NCBI RefSeq assembly: GCF_014653175.1 | Contig: NZ_BNAG01000002.1 | Span: 558,001 to 622,000, forward strand | Source: Roseivirga thermotolerans | Lineage (GTDB): Bacteria > Bacteroidota > Bacteroidia > Cytophagales > Cyclobacteriaceae | Length of the DNA stretch: 64,000 nucleotides | Direction: 5' to 3' | Part shown: piece after piece, positions 19,638 through 27,747 of the stretch | How positions within the stretch are numbered: the first letter of the stretch is position 1 | Layout of the letters: each line of letters starts with the position of its first letter | The notes under the pieces: generated by a model | Databases searched by the model: none | Seen by the model: the letters and a program-made list of their open reading frames with translations, nothing else | Told to the model about the DNA's origin: nothing | Position numbers and translations under genes: made by a program

Positions 19638-19976
19638 ATGAAAAGAATATTCGCCTCTCTGTTTACGGTTTTTTTGTTGAGCTTTTTTGCAGGCCAGGTT
19701 ATGGCACAAGACAAAGTAGATGACAAAAAAAACTACCTTATTGTGGTTGCCAATTCGGCCGATAAAGCGGCCAATGAGCAAGTATTGGAGCAAATGAAGA
19801 AGAAATTCAAAGATGCCGGTTTGCACTACGATGCCAAGGAGAAGAAGTATTATGTATACATCGAAAAGTATTACAGTAAGTCTGGTGCCGATTATGCCGT
19901 TTGGTGGCATAAAAAAGAAAATCCAGACCTACCCAAAGTGTGGGCCAAGGCAGTGCCGGTAGAAACCAGTAACTAA
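19638..19976 (+). CDS. Small exported SPOR-like protein
   Basis: A 112-residue protein with a clear signal peptide (MKRIFASLFTVFLL... cut after VMAQ). The mature ~85 residues follow the pattern of a SPOR fold: strand YLIVVANS, a helix with EQVLEQMKKKFKDAG, strand KKYYVYIEKYY, a helix, and a last strand with VWAKAV. SPOR domains bind peptidoglycan stripped of side chains. Here the match is by pattern only, and the domain fills the whole protein. It has its own transcription unit just after the T9SS anchor operon, which suggests a related envelope role. Confidence 0.6.
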   Translation: MKRIFASLFTVFLLSFFAGQVMAQDKVDDKKNYLIVVANSADKAANEQVLEQMKKKFKDAGLHYDAKEKKYYVYIEKYYSKSGADYAVWWHKKENPDLPKVWAKAVPVETSN

Positions 19977-19979
19977 CCT

Positions 19980-20065
19980 TAGAGACTGTCTGAAAATTCA
20001 GTCTAGCGTCATCGAGAACCTGTCGCTGTCTACAGCCGGTCTTGTTTCAGGAGCTTTAGGAATTT
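19980..20065 (+). repeat. Decayed copy of the composite hairpin element
   Basis: AGACTGTCTGAAAA followed by a GTCAT...GAAC segment and then CTTGTTTCAGGA resembles the left arm and core of the elements at 21355 and 62384 and the hairpin of the satellite at 3466. The right arm is barely recognisable. It lies directly after the SPOR-like gene. Confidence 0.45.
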
Positions 20066-20185
20066 AATTTCAGTACTAAGGATTCTGACCCTGAGGCTTG
20101 GGAGTAGAAGGACGGGTTTTGTGGCTTTTGAGGCACCCTTCTTTACACCTAAAAACTATTTAGTACCTTTTCTTCCTAAGAGATA

Positions 20186-20224
20186 CTAACTTCGCCTAAC
20201 TTCGCCTAACTTCGCCTAACTTCG
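20186..20224 (+). repeat. Three perfect 10-bp tandem repeats plus flanking partial units
   Basis: TTCGCCTAAC occurs three times without a mismatch (20191-20220), preceded by CTAAC and followed by TTCG. The array sits 16-20 bases ahead of the probable TTG start of the next small gene, within its presumptive promoter or leader. Ten bases is close to one helical turn. Confidence 0.9.
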
Positions 20225-20239
20225 TGTATTTATATCATT

Positions 20240-20617
20240 TTGTTGAGATTGTATCGTAAGTCAGTTATTCTTGTAAGTCTCTTTCTGGCCGTAGGGCTTA
20301 CGGTTGGGCAGGGTTTGTTTGCCTCTAAAACGGCTCATCTGCATGGCTTGGTTACTGACGGACAAGGTGAGACCATTCAATCGATTCATTCTCCTCTTTT
20401 TATCCCCGGATCCTTAGTAAAGTCTGTAGCAACCGGTTTTACTCAGTACTCCGGTGACCCAACGCCTTCCGACCTGCAGAAAGAGAATGCCAAAGCTTTG
20501 AAGGCTCTTGATACAGCTCATAGGCTGGCATTTTTTACGGAGAAACGGGTTTTCTACGAGGCTCTTATTTTGGAAAAACTTGTAGCCAGGCTCTATCCAA
20601 AACATTTCTTTTTATAG
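20240..20617 (+). CDS. Small secreted or membrane-anchored protein, unknown
   Basis: A 125-residue frame whose best start is TTG at 20240 (or TTG at 20243); no ATG is available near the N-terminus. The N-terminal pattern RLYRKSVILVSLFLAVGLTVGQGLFA is a plausible signal peptide or membrane anchor. The rest is mixed, with a helical segment (PSDLQKENAKALKALDTAH) and no known motif. I cannot assign a function. The absence of an ATG and of any neighbour in operon distance leaves open that this is a remnant or a chance frame. It lies directly after an array of 10-bp repeats. Confidence 0.4.
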   Translation: MLRLYRKSVILVSLFLAVGLTVGQGLFASKTAHLHGLVTDGQGETIQSIHSPLFIPGSLVKSVATGFTQYSGDPTPSDLQKENAKALKALDTAHRLAFFTEKRVFYEALILEKLVARLYPKHFFL

Positions 20618-20841
20618 CCCTTTTTTACGGGATAGCTTACTTAAGCCGTTAACATCAGACTTCTGTGGTTTGTCTCCATTGATGTCTTGGGAAAGGAGTG
20701 TTTCAGATGCTGTGAAAACACCACCTGAGACGGCCCTGCTTTACGGTTTAGTGGCTAGTCTATTTTGAAGGTATTCCCTTCGTATCGTTCCAAACAGTTT
20801 AAGACAGAAGTCATTTCTGTTATCAATTAATTATTAATCAA

Positions 20842-21345
20842 ATGGAGTTTAGAACAACACTATTTGGGCTGGCAATTTTAGCCCTATGCATATACATATT
20901 TGTGCTTTTAAAAAGAAGTAGAAAGAACAAAGAGAAAATACTAATCAATCAGTTACAGGTGCTTGCCACAGGACAGGCTACCCAAGTTGAGGCGCATGAG
21001 TTGGGACTTGATTTTGGGTTGGGTATCGATGAAACAAACCGATACCTCTTTTATACAAGAGATCAAAAGATTGGCTTTACGAATAAGGTCATAGATTTGG
21101 TTGCGGTGAAGAATTGTACGGTAGCAATCCAAAAAAGGCAAGTAGGAAAAGAAGCTTACATGGATAAGGTTTCACTGATTTTTCATCCAGAACCCGGTAA
21201 GGCACAAGAGAGGATAATTCTTTTCGATTCGGAGTCAACAGCCCTACCAAATGGAGAACCACTAATGGCCAAAAGGTGGGCCGAAAGAGTCAATGAGCTT
21301 TTGAAAGATGCAAAGTCCGGTTCTATTTTTCGGGTAGCAGGTTGA
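20842..21345 (+). CDS. Membrane-anchored protein, unknown
   Basis: A 167-residue protein with one N-terminal transmembrane helix (about 5-24) followed by a basic KRSRKNKEK stretch, so the remaining ~140 residues should face the cytoplasm. That part alternates beta strands (NRYLFYTRD, VSLIFHPEP, RIILFDSES) and ends in a helix (AKRWAERVNELL), which recalls a PH-like or similar small beta-barrel, though I recognise no family. An inverted repeat ACAGAA/TTCTGT at 20804-20820 lies upstream of the start. The gene converges on the GHL10 gene, with a long hairpin terminator between them. Confidence 0.7.
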   Translation: MEFRTTLFGLAILALCIYIFVLLKRSRKNKEKILINQLQVLATGQATQVEAHELGLDFGLGIDETNRYLFYTRDQKIGFTNKVIDLVAVKNCTVAIQKRQVGKEAYMDKVSLIFHPEPGKAQERIILFDSESTALPNGEPLMAKRWAERVNELLKDAKSGSIFRVAG

Positions 21346-21354
21346 TTATAATAA

Positions 21355-21438
21355 GAAGGCGATCTCAAAAGTCAACTATAATGGTCATGCTCAACTTTAT
21401 TGGGAATGACATTCAACTTTTGAGACCGCCTCTTTTTC
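21355..21438. terminator. Composite hairpin element acting as bidirectional terminator
   Basis: Arms AGGCGATCTCAAAAGT and ACTTTTGAGACCGCCT pair over about 15 bases with one A-C mismatch around a loop of ~40 bases. The loop holds an inner pair GTCAT/ATGAC and a core related to CTGAACTTGTTTCAG. A T run follows. It lies between two convergent genes. The arms are nearly identical to those at 62384-62489. Confidence 0.75.
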
Positions 21439-21452
21439 TTTTGGAGAAGCAC

Positions 21453-22538
21453 TTATTGTTTCAAGGCTTCTGTAATGGTCTTTTGGAAGGACTCGTTAAG
21501 TAGTCCGTAATCATAGAAGGCCATACCATTGGCTTTGGTGTCTTTTACAAGCTTTACGGCTTCTGCCACTTCCTTATCATTCTTGTCGGCCAGGTAGAAG
21601 GCTGTGTACAACGGTTTGCTTCCATTTAAATCGTTCAGACCTTCTTCGGTTGCTCTTTTCATAAAGCCTATATCTTCGGCATAAAACTTATAGTAGACCA
21701 TGGGGAACACAAAGTCGAGGTTCCATTTGTCCCAGTCTTGTCTTACCATTTTACGGGCGAGCGATGGGGTGGCAAATACGGAGGCTGATATTTGCCTTTT
21801 TCTTTGATGAACACCTTCGGCAATTTTATTTACCAAATGAGTGATGGAATCATATCTGAATTGTCTCCATTGGCTGTCAGTGCTTGGGTCATCCAGGTCG
21901 AGCGGATCGTATCCTTGTTCAGCTTTGAACTTGTTTCGGCAATCTTCGCAATAACAAAAGTCGAACTCGGGCATTTCATGGTCTTGCACAAGATCATACT
22001 TTTCCCATAGTCCTCGGGGAAGAATTACATCGCAGTACCGTACATAGTCGAGCTGAATACCATCTAATCCTTCTATTTCACACACCTCCATCATGCCATT
22101 AAAGACAAACTCCTGAACCTCAGGTTTGGTAGGGCAAAGCCACTGGTAATAGTCTACATAAGGCCGTACATCAAAGCTGGAGTTGCCTTCTCGGCTTACT
22201 GCATACCATTCGGGGTGTTGCTGGGCGGTTGGGTCGCCCGGCCTGTTCATGGTCCATAGCCAGGCATGTATTTGCAGTCCGTGTTTTTTTGCGGCAGGAA
22301 TAGCTTTTTCCAGTACGGGTTTTCCACCGCCTACTAAAACACCATAGAAACCCAGGTTCTTAAGACCTTCCAGCTCTTTATCCCAATCGGCTTCTGTTTT
22401 ATTGCCTCCACCTGTCCAAATCCAGAGTTTAAAGTCGCTGATGGTGTCTTTAGGTTGGCATGAATGAAATAGCAGGGGGCTTCCCACTATGGCCGCTGTT
22501 CCAAGGCCTAGTTGTTTAATAAACTGTCTTTTATCCAT
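21453..22538 (-). CDS. GHL10-like (DUF187) glycosyl hydrolase-like lipoprotein
   Basis: A 361-residue protein with an N-terminal MDKRQFIKQLGLG signal resembling a Tat leader (KR in place of RR) and a lipobox ending in Cys27 (LLFHSC). The rest is a TIM-barrel-like domain with features of the GHL10/DUF187 group: KKHGLQIHAWLWTMN, WLCPTKPEV, then GLDGIQLDYVRY near 165 with likely catalytic Asp. Two Cys pairs (CYCEDC) sit in an insertion that could bind metal. The group is thought to act on polysaccharides but few members have known substrates. It overlaps the preceding CBM9-like gene by one base (TAATG), so the two are co-translated and probably act on the same glycan. Confidence 0.8.
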   Translation of the reverse strand: MDKRQFIKQLGLGTAAIVGSPLLFHSCQPKDTISDFKLWIWTGGGNKTEADWDKELEGLKNLGFYGVLVGGGKPVLEKAIPAAKKHGLQIHAWLWTMNRPGDPTAQQHPEWYAVSREGNSSFDVRPYVDYYQWLCPTKPEVQEFVFNGMMEVCEIEGLDGIQLDYVRYCDVILPRGLWEKYDLVQDHEMPEFDFCYCEDCRNKFKAEQGYDPLDLDDPSTDSQWRQFRYDSITHLVNKIAEGVHQRKRQISASVFATPSLARKMVRQDWDKWNLDFVFPMVYYKFYAEDIGFMKRATEEGLNDLNGSKPLYTAFYLADKNDKEVAEAVKLVKDTKANGMAFYDYGLLNESFQKTITEALKQ

Positions 22539-23623
22539 TACTTAAATTCTTTCCAGAGTCTTCCTGTTTCGTCTATATGCCACACAATGCCTGCATTGAA
22601 TGGGTGTTGCATAATGGCATGGTAGCGGTATTTATCGGCCTGTAACTGCCATACAATAGGTTTGCCTACATGAAACGTTTTGGCTTCCAGCAATTGATCT
22701 TTTGCCGCAGTGTATGAGCCGGTTTTTTTCTTGCTCTGCTGTTGGTTTCGGTGTATATGAGCCAGCAGTTGTCTCACTTCTTCAGAGCCAAAATCAGATA
22801 CATACTGGTCAGGTTGATCCACCGTTTTGGCCGAAAAGACTACCTGCCCCCAATACTCGGGTTCGTGCATGGCTATAATGCGCTGAGGAGACCACACCCA
22901 GTTATGTTCAACCGGTCGTTTGGCTTTGGGGTCAACCATCTTTTCATATCCACCATTTACAATTTTGGTATCCCACTGAACCCGGGAAAAGTTAACGCGC
23001 CATACGTCTCGGGCTTTAGGTTTTTTCCCTTTAAAAGCCGCTTCTTCCAAAGCATTCCAGGGCATGGCTACTTCAACCGACCAGTATTTATCCGTGTCGG
23101 AGGGGTTGTTGAGGCTCCCTTCAATGTGAACAGCCGAACGAATTCCGTTAATATTCCAGTGATCGATGGCCTGGCCATTGTCTCTATAGGCTCTTGTAAG
23201 CATAAGATCCCAGATGGTGTTGAAGGCATTCACTTCATATTCATAATAATGGTGAGTGTCACCGTCAGGGTCTATGAATATTTCGAAGTCGTTGTCGTAA
23301 AAAATCACCGTATCGCGCTGTTTTAGTTTGGCCCATATGTGGGGTTCTTCCAATTCAGCATAGAAGTAAAAGTAGTTTTCGTCCCAGAGCATTTTTACCC
23401 TGGTACGCAAATGGGGCTTAGGTTTTTTATGCCCTTCAATATCTACAAAATCGTCTGTCCACTGAGCATTTTTCCATGATTGTTCGTCAGCTTTTCCGTC
23501 AATCATCAGTGGGTCTATGGGCTGCTTGCATATATAGGCCCGGGTTTCAATGAGGGGGTATTGTGCATAGGCTGATAGGCCTGTGAGTAACCCCAGAAGT
23601 AAAGTCAGTTTTAGTTTGAGCAT
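22538..23623 (-). CDS. Exported CBM9/DOMON-like carbohydrate-binding protein
   Basis: A 361-residue secreted protein with signal peptide ending AYAQ. Residues ~35-240 look like a CBM9-type beta sandwich: IDGKADEQSWKNA at the start, ENYFYFYAELEEPHIWA, DNDFEIFIDPDGD and EVAMPWNAL, all typical of this group in Bacteroidetes. The last ~100 residues form a separate module without clear identity. It likely binds sugar. It is the middle gene of the symporter-CBM9-GHL10 run. Its start codon directly abuts a hairpin that also looks like the symporter terminator, so expression may be partly uncoupled from the symporter or controlled at that hairpin. Confidence 0.8.
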   Translation of the reverse strand: MLKLKLTLLLGLLTGLSAYAQYPLIETRAYICKQPIDPLMIDGKADEQSWKNAQWTDDFVDIEGHKKPKPHLRTRVKMLWDENYFYFYAELEEPHIWAKLKQRDTVIFYDNDFEIFIDPDGDTHHYYEYEVNAFNTIWDLMLTRAYRDNGQAIDHWNINGIRSAVHIEGSLNNPSDTDKYWSVEVAMPWNALEEAAFKGKKPKARDVWRVNFSRVQWDTKIVNGGYEKMVDPKAKRPVEHNWVWSPQRIIAMHEPEYWGQVVFSAKTVDQPDQYVSDFGSEEVRQLLAHIHRNQQQSKKKTGSYTAAKDQLLEAKTFHVGKPIVWQLQADKYRYHAIMQHPFNAGIVWHIDETGRLWKEFK

Positions 23624-23652
23624 AAAAAAATCCTCTCTTTTCAGGGAGGATT
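23624..23652 (-). terminator. Hairpin at gene junction: terminator and ribosome-site overlap
   Basis: On the minus strand, AATCCTC and GAGGATT pair around a ~9-base loop and are followed by a run of seven to eight T that ends at the ATG of the CBM9-like gene (23623). The purine-rich GAGAGGA in the 3' arm, about eight bases from that ATG, looks like its Shine-Dalgarno site, so stem formation would both end transcription from the symporter gene and hide the ribosome site. Confidence 0.7.
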
Positions 23653-23676
23653 CAATATCTGAAATTCGTGTAAGCT

Positions 23677-25068
23677 TTAAAAAAGGTTTACGCCAAAGTA
23701 TGTTTTTAACACTGTAATTATAAAGATAAATGCCAGAATGGTTGGTGCTAAATAGCTAATGGCAAAGTGTAAGTATTTCTGAACAAATGAGCCTTTATAG
23801 TTCGGAGATCCGTTGGCAAGTTCTTCGTCCAAATTGTGCTTCTTCCAAACATGAGCGGCAAAGAATACAATTAAACAGCCACCCAGCGGAAGGAAGGAAT
23901 CATTGGCCACATTGGCAATAAAGCTCAGGAAGTCAGTGGCACTTTCTGCACCGGGGTAGGTAATGAAATTAGAGAAGAAGTCTGAGTAGCCATTGCCAAG
24001 TAGTGATGGTATACCAATGAGGTAAATAAGCCCCGCCACCAGCCAAACAGCTCTTTTTCTTTTAACCTTTTTCTCGTCTACCACATAGGCTACCGGTACT
24101 TCTAGCAGAGATACGGTAGAGGTGAGGGCCGCAAAACACAGAAGTACAAAAAACACGGTGCCGGCTATGGCTCCTAAGGTACCGCCAATGGTACCAAAAA
24201 TTTGAGGTAAGGTAACGAATATTAGGGCCGGGCCACTACCTACGCCTTCCATGGTACCGCCACTCATAAAGCCTATTAATGGGAAGATCATCATACCGGC
24301 AATCACGGCTATACCCACATCGGCCAGCGTAATGAAGGCCGCAGCAGAGACAATGTTTTCCTTTTTATTTACATAAGAGCCGTAAGTAATTAGTGCGCCC
24401 ATTCCCAAAGAAAGAGAGAAGAAGGCCTGGCCAAGAGCGTTGGTTACTACTTCGGCATTTATTTCAGAAAAATCAGGTATAAGGTAGAATTTCAATCCTT
24501 CTACGGCATTTGGCAGGGTTAAGGAATATACCACAAGGGCTAGAATCATTACAATGAGTGTAGGCATCAGAAACTTAGCTGCCTTCTCTATTCCTCCTGA
24601 AACTCCTTTGGAAACCACATAGGCTGTAGTAGCCATAAAGAGCAGGCCATAGGCTCCAACTTTAAAAATGTCTTTAACAAACTCTCCAAACTGCTCGGCT
24701 ATACCAAAGTTGCCCGAAGCCATTTCGAAAATATAGCCAAAGGCCCAACCGGCAATTACATTGTAAAATGAAAGAATAAGAAAGCCACTGAGAATGCCGA
24801 GTTTTCCAACAAAACTCCATTTTTTAAAGCCCAGTGCATTGAAAGCACCTACCGGGTTTTTCTCCGTTTTACGACCTATGGCAATTTCGGTAACCATTAC
24901 CGGATAGCAGAGTATAAAGCAGAAAATCAGGTACATTACCACAAAGGCTGCACCACCTCCTTGTCCAACTTCATAGGGAAAACCCCATATGTTTCCTAAT
25001 CCAACTGCCGATCCTGCTGCGGCAGCAATAAATCCAAGTCTGCTTGAAAATCCTCCTCTATTAGCCAT
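23677..25068 (-). CDS. Sodium-dependent transporter of the neurotransmitter:sodium symporter family
   Basis: A 463-residue polytopic membrane protein with the family's N-terminal signature: RLGFIAAAAGSAVGLGNIWG followed by FPYEVGQGGGAAF. In LeuT-type proteins the GSAVGLGN(I/V)W(R/G)FP unwound helix 1 binds Na+ and substrate. About eleven hydrophobic segments follow. Bacterial members import amino acids or amines with Na+, which fits an organism that also makes a Na+ pump (nqr operon in this window). It is first in the run with the CBM9-like and GHL10 genes, but the hairpin after its stop may separate them. Substrate unknown. Confidence 0.93.
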   Translation of the reverse strand: MANRGGFSSRLGFIAAAAGSAVGLGNIWGFPYEVGQGGGAAFVVMYLIFCFILCYPVMVTEIAIGRKTEKNPVGAFNALGFKKWSFVGKLGILSGFLILSFYNVIAGWAFGYIFEMASGNFGIAEQFGEFVKDIFKVGAYGLLFMATTAYVVSKGVSGGIEKAAKFLMPTLIVMILALVVYSLTLPNAVEGLKFYLIPDFSEINAEVVTNALGQAFFSLSLGMGALITYGSYVNKKENIVSAAAFITLADVGIAVIAGMMIFPLIGFMSGGTMEGVGSGPALIFVTLPQIFGTIGGTLGAIAGTVFFVLLCFAALTSTVSLLEVPVAYVVDEKKVKRKRAVWLVAGLIYLIGIPSLLGNGYSDFFSNFITYPGAESATDFLSFIANVANDSFLPLGGCLIVFFAAHVWKKHNLDEELANGSPNYKGSFVQKYLHFAISYLAPTILAFIFIITVLKTYFGVNLF

Positions 25069-25250
25069 TGATAAAAATTTAAAATCCGAATATATGGGAT
25101 TCTAAAGAGTATTTGGGTGCGAACCTTATAAAAATCTTAAATGAAGGATGAACGGTGCTTCAGAACAGGAGCTTTGAGGTTTTGACCATAAAAACAGCGG
25201 TTCAACTAATGAAAAATTCCTATACTTGAAGCCTAACCAAAAAAACAGCC
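25069..25250. promoter_or_regulatory. Divergent promoter region
   Basis: These 182 A/T-rich bases separate the minus-strand symporter gene from the plus-strand DUF819 gene and must hold both promoters. TATACTTG near 25222 is a one-mismatch version of the -7 element for the plus-strand gene; no clear minus-strand site was found. Confidence 0.35.
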
Positions 25251-26504
25251 ATGCCGGTGTTTACCAATGATGCCATTGTTCTTGGACTACTCATAATGGT
25301 GGTAGCCTGTGTATTCTATACTTCAAGTTCTGGAAAACCCTTTTGGAAGAAATTCTACACCATAGTGCCCAGTATTTTGCTCTGTTATTTTTTGCCCGCA
25401 CTACTCAACTGGCCGCTGGGGCTTATAGACGGAGAACAGTCTAACTTATACTATGTGGCTTCGCGCTATTTATTGCCGGCTTCGTTGGTTTTGCTTTGTT
25501 TGAGCATAGACCTCAAAGGGATAATGAACCTTGGACCTAAGGCTATTATAATGTTTTTAGCTGCAACAGTAGGTATTGTCTTGGGCGGGCCCTTGGCTAT
25601 ATTGCTTATTTCTTCTATTGCGCCCAGTGTGCTGGATGTAGGTGAGGGTCAGGAGGTTTGGCGCGGACTTTCTACAGTGGCCGGTAGCTGGATTGGTGGA
25701 GGTGCTAACCAAGCCTCTATGAAGGAAATTTTTAAAGTTGGCGAAGACCTTTTCGCTACCATGATTGTGGTTGATGTGATTTGTGCTAACATCTGGACCG
25801 GTTTTCTTCTTTATGGAGCCAATATTAGTAAAAAGGTAGACGCTTGGCTTAAGTCTGATACCAGTGCTATAGACGATTTAAAGAGAAGGGTGGAAGAATA
25901 TCAGGCCGGTATAGCTAAGATTCCCACCCTGGCCGATACTTATATGATTCTGGCAATTGCATTTGGAGGAACTGCTCTTGCTCATTGGGGATCTGACTTG
26001 ATTTCGCCAATGCTGGCTGCTCGTATGGAATGGCTCAAGCGTTTTTCGTTAGAGTCACTAGCTTCAGGTTTCTTCTGGATTGTGGTAATTGCTACCACAG
26101 TAGGTGTTGGGTTATCATTTACTCGCTTGCGGAAATACGAGGGAGCGGGTGCCTCGCGGTTGGGTAGCGTATTTATTTTCATTTTGGTAGCCACCATTGG
26201 TATGAAAATGAACATCCGTGAGGTGTTTGATAACTTGGGGCTATTCTCCATAGGTATTACCTGGATGCTCTTTCACGTACTCATTATGGTGGTGGTAGCC
26301 AAGTTGATTAAAGCGCCATTCTTCTTTGTGGCTGTGGGAAGCCAGGCCAATGTGGGAGGAGCGGCTTCTGCACCAGTTGTAGCTTCTGCTTTTAGCCCTG
26401 CATTAGCACCAGTGGGGGTTTTATTGGCTGTTTTAGGTTATGCCCTGGGCACTTATGGAGCACTGATTTGTGCTTTCCTGATGGAAAGAGCCTCAGCTTT
26501 TTGA
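25251..26504 (+). CDS. DUF819 family membrane protein (putative permease)
   Basis: A 417-residue protein with about ten transmembrane helices. The segment VAGSWIGGGANQASMKEI in the first half and GSQANVGGAASAPVVASAF in the second are the paired, pseudo-symmetric signatures of DUF819 (YjcL-like) proteins. The internal repeat suggests an inverted-repeat transporter fold; the substrate is not known. A hydrophilic loop with DDLKRRVEEYQAG (about 205-220) faces one side. Its 3' end overlaps the convergent small membrane gene by 12 bases. It is divergent from the symporter and probably a single-gene unit. Confidence 0.88.
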   Translation: MPVFTNDAIVLGLLIMVVACVFYTSSSGKPFWKKFYTIVPSILLCYFLPALLNWPLGLIDGEQSNLYYVASRYLLPASLVLLCLSIDLKGIMNLGPKAIIMFLAATVGIVLGGPLAILLISSIAPSVLDVGEGQEVWRGLSTVAGSWIGGGANQASMKEIFKVGEDLFATMIVVDVICANIWTGFLLYGANISKKVDAWLKSDTSAIDDLKRRVEEYQAGIAKIPTLADTYMILAIAFGGTALAHWGSDLISPMLAARMEWLKRFSLESLASGFFWIVVIATTVGVGLSFTRLRKYEGAGASRLGSVFIFILVATIGMKMNIREVFDNLGLFSIGITWMLFHVLIMVVVAKLIKAPFFFVAVGSQANVGGAASAPVVASAFSPALAPVGVLLAVLGYALGTYGALICAFLMERASAF

Positions 26505-26759
26505 GCGGTTCTCCAGTTCAAGTTGAATCTTGGTTTTGATACCTCCAAATGCCAGGTAAGGGTAACCTATTCCTACAATGAGAAAAATAGGAGCCATTTT
26601 GTATCCTTGTGGAGCATTCCTTAAATAAGAAACTATGACTATTACCACTGCTGCTAAAATTGCAGCAATGGTAATAGCTTTCTGAAGCCTTTTGAACTTG
26701 TTCAATTTAGCGTTAAGCTCCTCTTTGCTGTATTCGGAATATTCGTTGGTGCCATTCAT
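26493..26759 (-). CDS. Small two-helix membrane protein, unknown
   Basis: An 88-residue protein: a polar N-terminus with a short helix (SKEELNAKLNKFKRLQKA), transmembrane helices at about 30-46 and 55-70, and a charged tail. No family recognised. The last 12 bases overlap the 3' end of the convergent DUF819 gene. It lies 31 bases downstream of the OmpA lipoprotein gene stop only in the reversed sense: transcription of the lipoprotein runs toward it, so the two are probably co-transcribed. Confidence 0.65.
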   Translation of the reverse strand: MNGTNEYSEYSKEELNAKLNKFKRLQKAITIAAILAAVVIVIVSYLRNAPQGYKMAPIFLIVGIGYPYLAFGGIKTKIQLELENRSKS

Positions 26760-26790
26760 GGAGATACAATCGTTATTTCAGACCAATTGT

Positions 26791-27747
26791 TTAATAGGTC
26801 TCTAAAATTTGAAACAGGGCATCTAGCTTTGGAGTGAGTATTATCTCAGTGCGTCTGTTCAAAGCTTTGTTTTCTGGAGTGTTATTAATGGCAATAGGGG
26901 AGTATTCGCCCCGGCCAGAGGCTGTAATTGTCTCAGGGTTTACTCCATTGTTTACAAGGATTCTGACAATGGATGTAGCACGCATCACACTCAGGTCCCA
27001 GTTGTCATTCATGTACTGAGATGTACGTGAGATAGGTACATTATCGGTGTGGCCTTCCACCATAATGTTGATCTCGTTATTTCCTTTGAGCGCATTGGCC
27101 AATTGTTTAAGTGCTTCAATCCCTTTGGCATCAACCTTGGTGCTTCCAGAACCAAAAAGCAGCTTTTCAGCCAAGGAAACATACACTTTGCCATTTTTTA
27201 CCTCAACTGTTAGTTCGCCCTCATCAAAGTTCAATAGTGCATCTGTAACTCGCTTTTTCAGTTGCTCAACGGCCTTTTCTTTATCGGCAATTAGTTTTTC
27301 CAATTCGGCCACACGCGCTTCTCTTTTGGCCAGGTCCTCGGCCAGTTCCTGATTTTTCTTTCGTTCAATTTCGAGGTCATCTTCAATGGCCAGAAGCCGT
27401 TGTTGCTGTTGGGCCAGATCTGAATTTAATTGACTACTGTTGCTTAGCAGGTTGTCATAAAGTTGTTTTACTCTGTCGTAATCGGCTTTTACGGTATTGT
27501 ATTCTTTGGTAAGTAGTTCAAGGTCGCTTTGCAAGGCGGCAGTTTTGCCTTTGTACTCTTCCACCTGAACTTCCAGCCTGCTTATCTTTTCTTCAGCAAT
27601 TTCCAACTGCTCTTTCAGGTTGGCATTTTCATTTTCTAGGCCTGTTTTTTCATTAAAGAGGGCATCGAATTCTTTTTTGGCCACGCAAGAACTTAAAACT
27701 GTGGTGGCTGCAACAAGGAAAATAAGGTGAGTTTTTAGACGGCTCAT
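26791..27747 (-). CDS. OmpA-family lipoprotein with long coiled coil
   Basis: A 318-residue protein with a lipoprotein signal (lipobox LSSC, Cys21). A long coiled coil at about 30-170 (ENENANLKEQLEIAEEKIS and similar heptads) is followed by an OmpA/MotB peptidoglycan-binding domain (about 190-305) with FGSGSTKVDAKG, EGHTDNVPI, NWDLSVMRA and NRRTEI. It should link the outer membrane to the cell wall, with the coiled coil acting as a spacer. The build resembles YiaD/Pal-like and MotB-like periplasmic domains, but with no transmembrane helix it is not a motor protein. It is followed closely by the small membrane protein gene. Confidence 0.93.
   Translation of the reverse strand: MSRLKTHLIFLVAATTVLSSCVAKKEFDALFNEKTGLENENANLKEQLEIAEEKISRLEVQVEEYKGKTAALQSDLELLTKEYNTVKADYDRVKQLYDNLLSNSSQLNSDLAQQQQRLLAIEDDLEIERKKNQELAEDLAKREARVAELEKLIADKEKAVEQLKKRVTDALLNFDEGELTVEVKNGKVYVSLAEKLLFGSGSTKVDAKGIEALKQLANALKGNNEINIMVEGHTDNVPISRTSQYMNDNWDLSVMRATSIVRILVNNGVNPETITASGRGEYSPIAINNTPENKALNRRTEIILTPKLDALFQILETY

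Noticed and set aside
22742-23326. 194-codon plus-strand frame opposite the CBM9-like gene
   Set aside because: The minus-strand protein has a signal peptide and recognisable domain; the plus-strand translation has neither.
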